Of a stretch of 64,000 nt of DNA, positions 25,478-34,252 are shown piece by piece. Every line of letters begins with the position of its first letter. Position 1 is the first letter of the stretch. The translations under genes were made by a program, and so were the position numbers. The notes beneath the pieces were generated by a model. It was not told the DNA's origin and did not search any database. It saw nothing but the letters and a program-made list of their open reading frames with translations. The stretch comes from JAWHQP01 sp032586195 (GTDB lineage: Bacteria; Pseudomonadota; Gammaproteobacteria; Enterobacterales; Pasteurellaceae). The stretch covers positions 80,867 to 144,866 of the forward strand of contig JAWHQP010000006.1 in NCBI GenBank assembly GCA_032586195.1. The letters run 5' to 3'.

Positions 25478-25506
25478 AACATCTGAAAATCAATATAAGG
25501 TTTATT

Positions 25507-27645
25507 ATGTCACGTACAATTATCCTTGTTCCTATCAGTGCTGGCGTAGGTCTAACCAGCATCAGCCTTGGTCTTACCCGTGCTTTAGAAGAAAAAGGGG
25601 CAAAAGTTGGTTTCATGAAACCGATTTCACAGCCTCGTTCTGGTGAAGATCGGCTGGACCGAACCACTTCAATCATGCGTACTAGTACCACGATTGAAAC
25701 ATCCGAACCGCTAATGCTAAGTGAAGCGGAGAATTTAATCGGTCAGAATCAAACCGACGCTTTACTGGAAAAAATCGTCGCTCAATATCAGAAAATCAGC
25801 CGGAATAATGAAATCATTGTGGTTGAAGGATTAATTCCGACCCGCAAAAATTCTTACGCCAACAGTGTAAACTATGACGTGGCGCAGGCTCTTGATGCGG
25901 AAATTATTCTCGTAGCGGCACCGACGACGGAAACGCCGGCGGAATTAAAAGAACGTGTTGAAGCGGCGGCGGCATCATTCGGCGGCAAAAGTAACCCTAA
26001 CCTGTTAGGTGTTGTCATCAATAAATTCAATGCTCCGGTTGATGAATCGGGTCGTACCCGTCCGGATTTAGCGGAAATCTTCGATTCATTTCAGCACAGC
26101 CATAACAACGAGGCTGAAGTATATAAATTATTTGAATCCAGCCCGATTAAGGTATTGGCCTGTATAGCCTGGTCGCCGGAATTAATTGCTACCCGTGTAA
26201 TTGATATCGTAAAACACTTAGGGGCTTCCATTCTGAACGAAGGCGATATGAATCGTCGAGTTCGTGGGATTACATTTTGCGCCCGGACTTTGCCGAATAT
26301 GGTTGAACATTTCAAAACAGGAGCATTATTGGTGGTATCCGCCGATCGTCCGGAAGTTTTGACCGCGGCGGCATTGGCAGCTACCAGCGGTATTGAAATC
26401 GGCGGTATTTTATTGACCGGCGGTTACAAGATCGATGCTCAAATCAAAAAATTATGCCAGCCGGCTTTTGAATCCACCCGTTTACCGATGTTCCGCGTAG
26501 AGGGCAACACATGGCAAACCGCATTAAGCCTGCAAAGCTTCAATCTTGAAGTGCCCGTGGACGACAAAGAACGTATTGAAAGCATCAAACAATACACCAG
26601 TAAGAAATTCGATGTCGCATTTATCGATTCATTAGTAGCGGAATCTTCCCGTGCCCGCCGTTTATCTCCGCCTGCATTCCGTTTCCAATTAACCGAATTG
26701 GCGCGTGCAGCGAAAAAACGTATCGTATTACCGGAAGGTGACGAACCTCGTACCATCAAAGCCGCCGCGCTATGTGCCGAACGCGGCATTGCACAATGCG
26801 TTCTGTTAGCCAACCCGGCTGACGTTCAACGCGTGGCGGAAGCTCAAGGGGTAACCTTGGGGGCCGGTATCAGCGTAATCGATCCGGCCAGCGTACGTGA
26901 AAACTATGTCGCCCGTCTGGTCGAATTACGTAAGGCAAAAGGCATGACCGAAACCGCCGCTCGCGAACAGTTGGAAGACACCGTGGTGCTCGGCACTATG
27001 ATGTTGGAAGCCGGCGAAGTGGACGGCTTGGTTTCAGGTGCGGTACACACCACCGCGAATACCATTCGTCCGCCAATGCAAATCATCAAAACCGCGCCGG
27101 GCAGCTCTATCGTTTCTTCTATTTTCTTCATGCTATTACCGGATCAAGTGCTGGTATATGGTGACTGTGCGGTAAACCCTGATCCGACGGCAGAACAATT
27201 AGCTGAAATCGCGATTCAATCCGCGGATTCCGCCAAGGCATTCGGTATCGACCCGCGCGTCGCCATGATCTCATACTCCACAGGCACCTCCGGTGCGGGC
27301 GCGGACGTTGAGAAAGTAAAAGAAGCAACGCGTCTCGCCCAAGAAAAACGCCCTGATTTATTAATCGACGGCCCATTACAATATGATGCTGCAATAATGG
27401 AAGACGTGGCCCGCTCTAAAGCGCCAAACTCTAAAGTGGCCGGTAGAGCAACCGTATTCGTATTCCCTGATTTGAATACGGGCAACACCACCTATAAAGC
27501 GGTACAGCGTTCTGCTGATTTGGTCTCTATCGGCCCGATGCTGCAAGGTATGCGTAAACCGGTAAACGATCTCTCTCGCGGTGCGTTAGTGGATGATATC
27601 GTGTACACCATTGCCTTAACTGCAATTCAAGCGGCACAAAATTAA
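25507..27645 (+). CDS. pta: Phosphate acetyltransferase Pta (long form)
   Basis: 712 aa, the long enterobacterial-type enzyme (E. coli 714). It interconverts acetyl-CoA and acetyl phosphate. Three parts are visible: an N-terminal P-loop-like domain (residues about 1-230, starting RTIILVPISAGVGLTS), a DRTGG middle domain, and the C-terminal PTA catalytic domain (residues about 390-712) with LPEGDEPRTIKAA, SGAVHTTANTIRPP and VFPDLNTGNTTYKA. In E. coli the N-terminal part mediates allosteric control by NADH and pyruvate. With AckA it makes acetate and ATP. Confidence 0.97.
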   Translation: MSRTIILVPISAGVGLTSISLGLTRALEEKGAKVGFMKPISQPRSGEDRLDRTTSIMRTSTTIETSEPLMLSEAENLIGQNQTDALLEKIVAQYQKISRNNEIIVVEGLIPTRKNSYANSVNYDVAQALDAEIILVAAPTTETPAELKERVEAAAASFGGKSNPNLLGVVINKFNAPVDESGRTRPDLAEIFDSFQHSHNNEAEVYKLFESSPIKVLACIAWSPELIATRVIDIVKHLGASILNEGDMNRRVRGITFCARTLPNMVEHFKTGALLVVSADRPEVLTAAALAATSGIEIGGILLTGGYKIDAQIKKLCQPAFESTRLPMFRVEGNTWQTALSLQSFNLEVPVDDKERIESIKQYTSKKFDVAFIDSLVAESSRARRLSPPAFRFQLTELARAAKKRIVLPEGDEPRTIKAAALCAERGIAQCVLLANPADVQRVAEAQGVTLGAGISVIDPASVRENYVARLVELRKAKGMTETAAREQLEDTVVLGTMMLEAGEVDGLVSGAVHTTANTIRPPMQIIKTAPGSSIVSSIFFMLLPDQVLVYGDCAVNPDPTAEQLAEIAIQSADSAKAFGIDPRVAMISYSTGTSGAGADVEKVKEATRLAQEKRPDLLIDGPLQYDAAIMEDVARSKAPNSKVAGRATVFVFPDLNTGNTTYKAVQRSADLVSIGPMLQGMRKPVNDLSRGALVDDIVYTIALTAIQAAQN

Positions 27646-27762
27646 TAAAAGTCGCAAAATCGACACCGCACTTTTTACTGCGGTTATCAATGACACAAAA
27701 CCTATCAAGCAAAATTGATGGGTTTTCTTATGGTTAAATCCAATTTTTTATTTCTTCAGATA

Positions 27763-27788
27763 TAAAAAAGGACGCCTTTCAGCGCCCT
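27763..27788 (-). terminator. Terminator of the infC-rpmI-rplT operon
   Basis: On the minus strand AGGGCGC and GCGTCCT pair (one G-U) around TGAAAG and are followed by a T run (the A run at 27763-27768 on the plus strand). It lies 20 bases after the rplT stop. Confidence 0.8.
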
Positions 27789-27807
27789 AATCATCTTATC
27801 TTTAACA

Positions 27808-28161
27808 TTAAAGAACAGATTTTGCCTTTTCAACCAAAGCGGCAAATGCCACTTTATCGAATACGGCGATATCGGCAAGAATCTTACGGTCGATTTCAAC
27901 TGAAGCTTTTTTCAAACCGTTGATGAATTTACTGTAAGATAAACCGTTTTGACGAGCCGCCGCGTTGATACGTGCAATCCATAATTGACGGAATTGACGT
28001 TTACGCTGACGACGGTCACGGTAAGCATATTGACCGGCTTTGATCACCGCTTGGAACGCAACACGATAAACACGTGAGCGTGCGCCATAATAACCTTTAG
28101 CAGCCTTAAGAACTTTCTTATGGCGTGCTCTTGCAATAACACCACGTTTTACACGAGCCAT
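27808..28161 (-). CDS. rplT: 50S ribosomal protein L20
   Basis: 117 aa, starting MARVKRGVIARARHKKVLK and rich in Arg/Lys, with the conserved YRDRRQRKRQFRQLWI segment. L20 is needed early in large-subunit assembly and, in E. coli, represses translation of rpmI-rplT by binding the leader. It is the last gene of infC-rpmI-rplT. Confidence 0.98.
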   Translation of the reverse strand: MARVKRGVIARARHKKVLKAAKGYYGARSRVYRVAFQAVIKAGQYAYRDRRQRKRQFRQLWIARINAAARQNGLSYSKFINGLKKASVEIDRKILADIAVFDKVAFAALVEKAKSVL

Positions 28162-28218
28162 TATTTAATCTCCTATTGTATATTCTTAACTAAAATGAAC
28201 TAATCGTACGACTTGTGC

Positions 28219-28416
28219 TTATACGTATGGTAAGCACGCTACTACTAAAACCTGGTCGGCTTTCGCAACCATGGATTTATGACGTAAATGACGTTTACGT
28301 TTAGTGGTTTTTTTAGTCAAAATATGACGTAAATGAGATTGTTTGCGTTTGAAACCGCCGGACGCTGTTTTTTTAAAACGTTTGGCAGCACCACGTACTG
28401 TTTTAATTTTAGGCAT
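28219..28416 (-). CDS. rpmI: 50S ribosomal protein L35
   Basis: 65 aa, basic, starting [20 protein letters not shown] with the KRKRHLRHK segment. It lies 57 bases before rplT and 100 bases after infC. In E. coli the infC-rpmI region contains the L20 operator; the 28417-28516 spacer here could hold it, but I cannot confirm a pseudoknot by eye. Confidence 0.98.
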
Positions 28417-28516
28417 TGTTTAAATAACTCCGCATTGTTTAGGTTAATACATAATAATCAGGCGAATTTTAGGGTACATTGGAAATACACCCTAAAAATT
28501 ACTTGCAAAGCACTCA

Positions 28517-29059
28517 TTATTTCTTTTTCGGGGCGAGCACCATAATAGCTTGACGGCCTTCAAGTTTACCCGGAGCGGATTCCACTACCGAGATATCGGC
28601 CAGATCGTTTTTAACACGCTCCAGCACTTCAAGACCGATGTTCTGGTGGGCCATTTCACGTCCGCGGAAACGAACGGTGATTTTGGCTTTATCCCCATCT
28701 TCTAAAAAGCGAATCAGGCTGCGTAGTTTTACCTGATAATCGCCTTCATCTGTGCCGGGACGGAATTTAATTTCCTTCACTTGCACAACTTTCTGCTTTT
28801 TCTTCTGCTCTTTCGCCGCTTTATCTTTTTCATAAAGGAATTTACCGTAGTTCATAATACGGCACACAGGCGGCTCGGCATTCGGGCTGATTTCTACAAG
28901 ATCTAATTCCGCCTGTTCAGCCATATCTAAAGCTTGTTGAAGTGAAACGATACCTACTTGCTCACCTTCTTGGTCAATCAAGCGAACTTCTTTCGCTCTG
29001 ATTTCATCGTTAATACGATTCGGGCGAGCGACAACTGGTGCTTTTTTTACGGTTTTTAT
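28517..29059 (-). CDS. infC: Translation initiation factor IF-3, probable AUA start
   Basis: 180 aa if started at the ATA at 29059, equal to E. coli IF-3 (180 aa). The family core ARPNRINDEIRAKEVRLID, ISPNAEPPVCRIMNYGKF and REMAHQNIGLEVL is intact. No ATG lies near the N-terminus. An in-frame TTG at 29065 is only three bases from the GAGG ribosome-binding site, whereas ATA is nine bases away and is followed by AAA, like the AUU-AAA start of E. coli infC. A rare start codon lets IF-3 repress its own synthesis. The gene heads infC-rpmI-rplT. Confidence 0.93.
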   Translation of the reverse strand: MKTVKKAPVVARPNRINDEIRAKEVRLIDQEGEQVGIVSLQQALDMAEQAELDLVEISPNAEPPVCRIMNYGKFLYEKDKAAKEQKKKQKVVQVKEIKFRPGTDEGDYQVKLRSLIRFLEDGDKAKITVRFRGREMAHQNIGLEVLERVKNDLADISVVESAPGKLEGRQAIMVLAPKKK

Positions 29060-29383
29060 AGTCAAATTCCTCTATTAGCGTTAAGCGATTCAATATTCCT
29101 TTCGCTTGCCGCGAATAAATACTGACTGTCGGAGCACTGCTTACACAGTGAAAATCGGTTTGAGATTGTAAAGAATATCCCTTGTGTTTGCAAGCAAATT
29201 CGCAGTAAATTTTAGCGTAAAAAATCATCAAAACAGCACCGCGCTTTATTGTCGCCGTTATCTATTTCATTTCCTTTTTCCAACCATATTCGCCGACTAC
29301 TATTTACAAACACTTATCATTCTCTTATATTGGTCAGTTCTGGGAAAACAACATTACATTAACAACTAATAAAAAGGAAATTT

Positions 29384-30412
29384 ATGCTTAAACACAAACA
29401 TAAGCTTATCTTATCTCTAGGGGCCGCGGCTGTATTGTCGGCAACAAATGGCTTTGCGGAAGGAAAACTTAAAATCTATTGTTCCATTCAAAATGAAGGC
29501 TGCGAAAAAATGGCTCAGGCATTTTCACGGCAATACCATGTAGATACTCAATTCGTGCGGCAAAGTACGGGCGTGGTGCTAAGTAAACTCAAAATGGAAC
29601 AAAACAATCCACAGGCCGACATTTGGTATGGCGGCACCATTGAACCGCATTTTCAAGCGGCCGAACAAGGACTGTTAGATAAATACCGCTCACCTAAACA
29701 GGCAGATATTCTTCCACAGTTTAAACCCTTAACAGATAAATGGGGCGATTACACCAGCGTAGTATACCTAATGGTGCTTGGCATTGGTGTAAATACTCAA
29801 AAATTCTCTGAACTGGGCTTAGCGCAGCCGACCTGTTTTTCCGATTTACTCAATCCTGTTTTCAAACAGATGCTGCAATATCCAGATCCTCGTTCTTCCG
29901 GCACAGGTTACACCTTTCTCACTACCCTTGTACAGCTTTGGGGTGAGGATAAAGCTTTTGATTACCTGAAAAAACTCAAACCTAATGTAGGCAAATACGC
30001 TAATAGCGGGCTTGCAACCAAAAATCTCAGCACAGGCGAAGTAGGTATTGATATTAGCTTTATGCATTCTTATGAGCGCGAACAAGATTTAGGTGGCCCG
30101 GTACAGGCTTCTCCCGCTTGTGAAGGCATGGGTTACGCTTTGGGAGGCACTAGCATTATTAAAGGTGCACGCAATTTAGACAATGCGAAATTATTTATGG
30201 ATTGGGCGCTGTCACCTGAGGCACAGGAAATTCCTTGGCGAGAAACAGGGGCATATCAAATCCCTACTAACATTCATGCAGAATCTTCACCACGTTCATT
30301 AAAATTATCCGAGTTAAAATTAATTGACTACGATTATGACCGTTTCAGCTCGCCGACAGAAGCGAAACGATTGATCGATCGTTGGGTAAGCGAAGTGAAA
30401 ATGACGGAATAA
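29384..30412 (+). CDS. Periplasmic substrate-binding protein of an ABC importer (AfuA/FbpA-like), orphan
   Basis: 342 aa with a signal peptide (cleavage near NGFA-EG). The mature start KLKIYCSIQNEGCEKMAQAF and ADIWYGGTIEPHFQAAEQGLL place it in the bacterial extracellular solute-binding family that includes iron(III) and sugar-phosphate binding proteins (for example AfuA of Actinobacillus, which binds hexose phosphates). The ligand is not certain; the Tyr pair typical of FbpA iron binding is not evident to me. There is no permease or ATPase gene next to it. It is oriented opposite to thrS and infC and lies between them, at a position where these genes are adjacent in E. coli. Confidence 0.8.
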   Translation: MLKHKHKLILSLGAAAVLSATNGFAEGKLKIYCSIQNEGCEKMAQAFSRQYHVDTQFVRQSTGVVLSKLKMEQNNPQADIWYGGTIEPHFQAAEQGLLDKYRSPKQADILPQFKPLTDKWGDYTSVVYLMVLGIGVNTQKFSELGLAQPTCFSDLLNPVFKQMLQYPDPRSSGTGYTFLTTLVQLWGEDKAFDYLKKLKPNVGKYANSGLATKNLSTGEVGIDISFMHSYEREQDLGGPVQASPACEGMGYALGGTSIIKGARNLDNAKLFMDWALSPEAQEIPWRETGAYQIPTNIHAESSPRSLKLSELKLIDYDYDRFSSPTEAKRLIDRWVSEVKMTE

Positions 30413-30431
30413 TTTTCATCATCAAAAACAA

Positions 30432-30456
30432 GGACGAACACAATGTTCGCCCTTTT
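30432..30456 (+). terminator. Terminator after the orphan binding-protein gene
   Basis: GGACGAACA, CAA, TGTTCGCCC (one A/C mismatch) followed by TTTT, 19 bases after the stop codon. An uptake sequence follows at 30473-30481. Confidence 0.75.
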
Positions 30457-30503
30457 ATCATTATCCGCGCGAAAGTGCGGTGCTAAGAATCCGAGTTTTA
30501 AAA

Positions 30504-32435
30504 TTATTCTTCGCCCAATAATTTCAATTCACGTGCACGAACCTGTTTCTTCATGATTTGCGCAAATTCCGCCACATCAAAGGTACCTAAATCTACCCCT
30601 TTGCGCGTACGCACCGCCACTTTGCCGGCTTCAATTTCCTTATCACCGCACACCAGCATATACGGCACACGGCGTAGGGTATGTTCGCGAATTTTAAAAC
30701 CGACCTTTTCATTACGTAAATCGGCTTTAACACGTAAACCGGCATCAGAAAGGGTTTTCACCACCTCTTTCACATAATCGGCCTGAGAATCGGTAATATT
30801 CATCACTACCGCCTGCACCGGCGCCAGCCATGCCGGGAAGAAACCGGCGTATTCTTCGGTAATAATACCGATGAAGCGTTCAATGGAACCCAAAATCGCA
30901 CGGTGAATCATAACCGGCGTTTTACGCTCGTTATCTTCCGCCACATAAGAGGCGTTTAAACGACCCGGTAACGAGAAATCCAACTGTACCGTACCACATT
31001 GCCATTCGCGATCCAAACAGTCACGTAACGCAAATTCTAATTTCGGACCGTAGAATGCGCCTTCACCCTCTTGAATCTGATATGTCAGATTCATTTTTTC
31101 TAAAGCCGCCGCTAAATCGGCCTCGGCACGATCCCAGATTTCATCGGAACCGATACGTTTTTCCGGACGCGTAGAAAGTTTGACATAAATATCGGTGAAG
31201 CCGAAGGTGCTGTAAATGTCATACACCATTTTTACACAACCGGTAACTTCCTGTTCGATTTGCTCTTCAGTACAGAAAATATGGGCGTCATCCTGGGTAA
31301 AGCCGCGTACACGCATTAAACCGTGCAATGAACCGGAAGGTTCGTTACGGTGACAGGAACCGAATTCAGCCATACGAATCGGTAGATCACGATAAGATTT
31401 CAAACCTTGATTAAAGATCTGTACGTGACCCGGACAGTTCATCGGTTTAATCGCATACTCACGGTTTTCCGATGAAGTGGTAAACATTAAATCACCGTAA
31501 TTCTGCCAGTGGCCGGTGCGTTCCCACAGCACGCGATCCATCATAAACGGACCTTTAACTTCCTGATAATCATACTCTTTTAATTTAGTACGCACGAAAG
31601 TTTCCAATTCACGGAAGATCGTCCAGCCGTCATTATGCCAGAACACCATACCCGGCGCTTCTTCCTGCATATGATATAAATCCAAGGCTTTACCGATTTT
31701 ACGGTGATCGCGTTTTGCCGCTTCTTCCAAGCGGTGTAAATGGTCCGCCAGTTGTTTTTTATCCGCCCAAGCGGTCCCGTAAATACGCTGCAGCATTTTG
31801 TTCTTGCTGTCACCACGCCAATAGGCACCGGCGATCTTCATTAATTTGAAATGATGACAGAAGCGCATATTCGGCACATGCGGGCCGCGGCACATATCGA
31901 TATATTCTTGGTGATGATACAACGCCGGCGTTGCGGTACGTTCAATATTTTCATCCAGAATCGCCACTTTGTAGGGCTCGCCGCGTTGTTCAAAGGTATC
32001 GCGCGCCTCCTGCCAGCTGACGCGTTTTTTAATCACGTCATAATTGGTTTTCGCCAGCTCTAACATACGTTTTTCAATCTCATCCAAATCTTCTTGGCTC
32101 AAAGAACGATCTAAATCCACGTCATAGTAAAAACCGTTTTCAATCGTCGGACCAATCGCCATTTTTACATCAGGGAAAAGCTGTTTAATGGCATGACCAA
32201 GCAGATGAGCGCAAGAATGGCGGATAATTTCCAAACCGTCTTCATCTTTGGCTGTGATAATTTGTAATGTGCTGTCCTGATCGATAATATCGCAGGCATC
32301 CCGGCGTTCACCGTTCACACGGCCTGCAATAGTGGCTTTAGCGAGTCCCGCTCCGATACTTTGGGCAACTTCCAGCACGGAAACGGGCTGATCGAACTGA
32401 CGTTGAGAACCGTCAGGTAAAGTAATAATCGGCAT
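30504..32435 (-). CDS. thrS: Threonyl-tRNA synthetase
   Basis: 643 aa (E. coli 642). It has the N-terminal TGS and editing domains (residues about 1-240, with HSCAHLLGHA and the HxxxH-type zinc editing site), the class II core with motif 2 FGSCHRNEPSGSLHGLMRVRGFTQDDAH, zinc ligands including Cys in MNCPGH, motif 3 HRAILGSIERF, and the C-terminal anticodon-binding domain. It charges tRNA-Thr. In E. coli thrS directly precedes infC and represses its own translation; here the two are separated by an orphan binding-protein gene on the other strand. Confidence 0.98.
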   Translation of the reverse strand: MPIITLPDGSQRQFDQPVSVLEVAQSIGAGLAKATIAGRVNGERRDACDIIDQDSTLQIITAKDEDGLEIIRHSCAHLLGHAIKQLFPDVKMAIGPTIENGFYYDVDLDRSLSQEDLDEIEKRMLELAKTNYDVIKKRVSWQEARDTFEQRGEPYKVAILDENIERTATPALYHHQEYIDMCRGPHVPNMRFCHHFKLMKIAGAYWRGDSKNKMLQRIYGTAWADKKQLADHLHRLEEAAKRDHRKIGKALDLYHMQEEAPGMVFWHNDGWTIFRELETFVRTKLKEYDYQEVKGPFMMDRVLWERTGHWQNYGDLMFTTSSENREYAIKPMNCPGHVQIFNQGLKSYRDLPIRMAEFGSCHRNEPSGSLHGLMRVRGFTQDDAHIFCTEEQIEQEVTGCVKMVYDIYSTFGFTDIYVKLSTRPEKRIGSDEIWDRAEADLAAALEKMNLTYQIQEGEGAFYGPKLEFALRDCLDREWQCGTVQLDFSLPGRLNASYVAEDNERKTPVMIHRAILGSIERFIGIITEEYAGFFPAWLAPVQAVVMNITDSQADYVKEVVKTLSDAGLRVKADLRNEKVGFKIREHTLRRVPYMLVCGDKEIEAGKVAVRTRKGVDLGTFDVAEFAQIMKKQVRARELKLLGEE

Positions 32436-32496
32436 GTTAAATCCTTATACAGTGGTAACCCATACGAAAGGTTACTTGTGCGTGTAAAATAAAATG

Positions 32497-32519
32497 AAAA
32501 AAAGTGCTAAAAATAGCAC
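32497..32519 (-). terminator. Terminator after grxB, upstream of thrS
   Basis: On the minus strand GTGCTA-TTTT-TAGCAC is followed by a T run (the A run at 32497-32503 on the plus strand). It isolates grxB from thrS, so thrS should have its own promoter in 32436-32496. Confidence 0.7.
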
Positions 32520-32598
32520 CGCACTTTTATGTGATACCTACAATGTATGATAAAAGCGCGGTGCATTTTAGCACAGTTTCGTTAAATTCAAAAATCGC

Positions 32599-33249
32599 TT
32601 AAACGGCTTTTTCCGTGTAAAGCGGCACTTGAGCCTGTTCGGACATGGTCGTCACATATTGCCGCACTTTCGGCGGAAACTGAAGACCTTTGACGCAAGT
32701 AAGATTGCGCAGCATTGGGAACAGCATAATATCTTCATAGGAAAGTTGTCCGCTTGCCGCGGTCGACGACACTATGAGGTTTTCCAACTGAGCCAGATCC
32801 GCGGTTAATTGGGCTAAATAATGAGAAGTCCGGGCTAAATTATCGCTAAATGATCCGATACTCGCAGATTTTTTACTTTCAAAGTAACGCACAGCGCTTT
32901 CCGTACGAAATTCCTCCAGACCGAGCTGCACAAAACGCGGCAATAATAAATGGTTGTAATACGGCCCTACTTTTTGCATCCATTCGTTGACATTCTCTCT
33001 GATCTGTTCCGCCAGAATCTTGTGATCACCGCAATTCTCATCCACGAAACGTACAATATCCAAGCTTTCCGGCATAGCGACACCCTCAGCTTTCTCCAAA
33101 ATCGGCACTACTTTTTTCCCGATCAAACGTACCGGAGTATCATCGTCATCATTGGCTAATACGATTTTTTCAAACGGAACATTCTTTAATCCGAAAATCA
33201 TGCGGGCCCGCACACAGAACGGACAGTGATCGTACACATACAGTTTCAT
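32599..33249 (-). CDS. grxB: Glutaredoxin 2
   Basis: 216 aa (E. coli Grx2 is 215 aa), far larger than ordinary glutaredoxins. It has the N-terminal thioredoxin fold with the active site CPFC (residues 9-12, CPYC in E. coli), the glutathione-binding VPILEK and PESLDIVRFVDE segments, and an all-helical GST-like C-terminal domain. It reduces protein and glutathione mixed disulfides. It is divergent from the fructosamine-kinase-like gene. Confidence 0.95.
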   Translation of the reverse strand: MKLYVYDHCPFCVRARMIFGLKNVPFEKIVLANDDDDTPVRLIGKKVVPILEKAEGVAMPESLDIVRFVDENCGDHKILAEQIRENVNEWMQKVGPYYNHLLLPRFVQLGLEEFRTESAVRYFESKKSASIGSFSDNLARTSHYLAQLTADLAQLENLIVSSTAASGQLSYEDIMLFPMLRNLTCVKGLQFPPKVRQYVTTMSEQAQVPLYTEKAV

Positions 33250-33300
33250 AGGCTTCTCCTTATTTAAGTTTGTGCCATTATACTCCGAACGTTAAAAAAT

Positions 33301-33314
33301 TTGAGCTATATCAC
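33301..33314. promoter_or_regulatory. Possible FNR-like site between grxB and the fructosamine-kinase-like gene
   Basis: TTGAGCTATATCAC matches the FNR consensus TTGAT-N4-ATCAA at eight of ten defined positions. It lies 69 bases before the start at 33383. A chance match cannot be excluded. Confidence 0.3.
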
Positions 33315-33382
33315 GGAAAATAACTGTTTTTTTGTCTATTATGAATACGATCTTAAATGCTCAGCAATTTGAGGGGGTTATT

Positions 33383-34252
33383 ATGTGGAAATCAGTATCT
33401 CAGGCCTTAGCGGACCAATTTGGCGCGTATTACAACATCAAAGAGAAAAACAAAGTTCATCTCGGCGAAATGCATGAGGCATGGGTTATCGATGACGGTT
33501 TTCAGCCTGTTTTTATCAAAGTGAACGAAAAAAGCTATCGTTCGATGTTCCGTGCGGAAGCGGATCAACTTCAGTTGCTCGCCCGTACCAACACCATCAA
33601 AGTGCCGCAGGTATATGGTGTCGGCTGTTCGCAGAATCACAGTTTCTTACTGTTGGAAGCATTGGATTTACAGCCGGTCAATGACACAGCCATGGCTGAT
33701 TTCGGTGTGCAACTGGCCAAATTGCACCAACAGCATTTATCAGAAAAATACGGGCTGGAATTCGATACTTGGCTCGGACCCGAGTATCAACCGAACAAGT
33801 GGAAAATCGGCTGGGCAGTCTTTTTTGCCGAACAGCGTATCGGCTGGCAACTGCAAATCTGCAAAGAAAAAGGCATTGAATTCGGTGATATTGATACCAT
33901 CATCAAAGCCGTCACCGCCAAATTGGCGAAGCATAAACCAACTCCGTCCTTACTACACGGCAATTTGTGGATTGAAAATTGCGGTTTGGTAAACGATGCC
34001 ATCGTTACTTACGATCCCGCCTGTTATTGGGGTGATCGTGAATGCGATATTGCTTTCACCGAGCTGTTCGGAGCGTTTCCAGCGTCTTTCTATGACAGCT
34101 ATAATCAAACCTACCCTCTCGATCAGGGCTATTGGCAACGCAAGCCGATTTACCAGCTGTACTATTTATTAAACTTTAGCCATAGATTCAAAAATAATTA
34201 TATTGCTCTCACCCGCAAAACACTCAATACCATTATGGAACAAGGAAATTAA
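33383..34252 (+). CDS. yniA: Fructosamine-kinase-family protein with Asn at the catalytic Asp position
   Basis: 289 aa from the ATG at 33383, which follows GAGGGGG; an upstream in-frame ATG at 33332 adds 17 unrelated residues. The fold is the aminoglycoside phosphotransferase-like fructosamine kinase family (E. coli YniA), which phosphorylates ketosamines so that glycated amines decompose. YDPACYWGDRECDIAF (metal-binding region) is intact. The catalytic loop, HGDLW in active members, reads HGNLW here (Asn at about residue 194), so activity is uncertain. It is directly followed by a HAD phosphatase gene, resembling the E. coli yniA-yniC neighbourhood. Confidence 0.88.
   Translation: MWKSVSQALADQFGAYYNIKEKNKVHLGEMHEAWVIDDGFQPVFIKVNEKSYRSMFRAEADQLQLLARTNTIKVPQVYGVGCSQNHSFLLLEALDLQPVNDTAMADFGVQLAKLHQQHLSEKYGLEFDTWLGPEYQPNKWKIGWAVFFAEQRIGWQLQICKEKGIEFGDIDTIIKAVTAKLAKHKPTPSLLHGNLWIENCGLVNDAIVTYDPACYWGDRECDIAFTELFGAFPASFYDSYNQTYPLDQGYWQRKPIYQLYYLLNFSHRFKNNYIALTRKTLNTIMEQGN

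Noticed and set aside
28417..28516. L20-binding pseudoknot upstream of rpmI
   Set aside because: Expected from E. coli, but I could not establish the long-range pairing by eye, so it is not listed as a feature.
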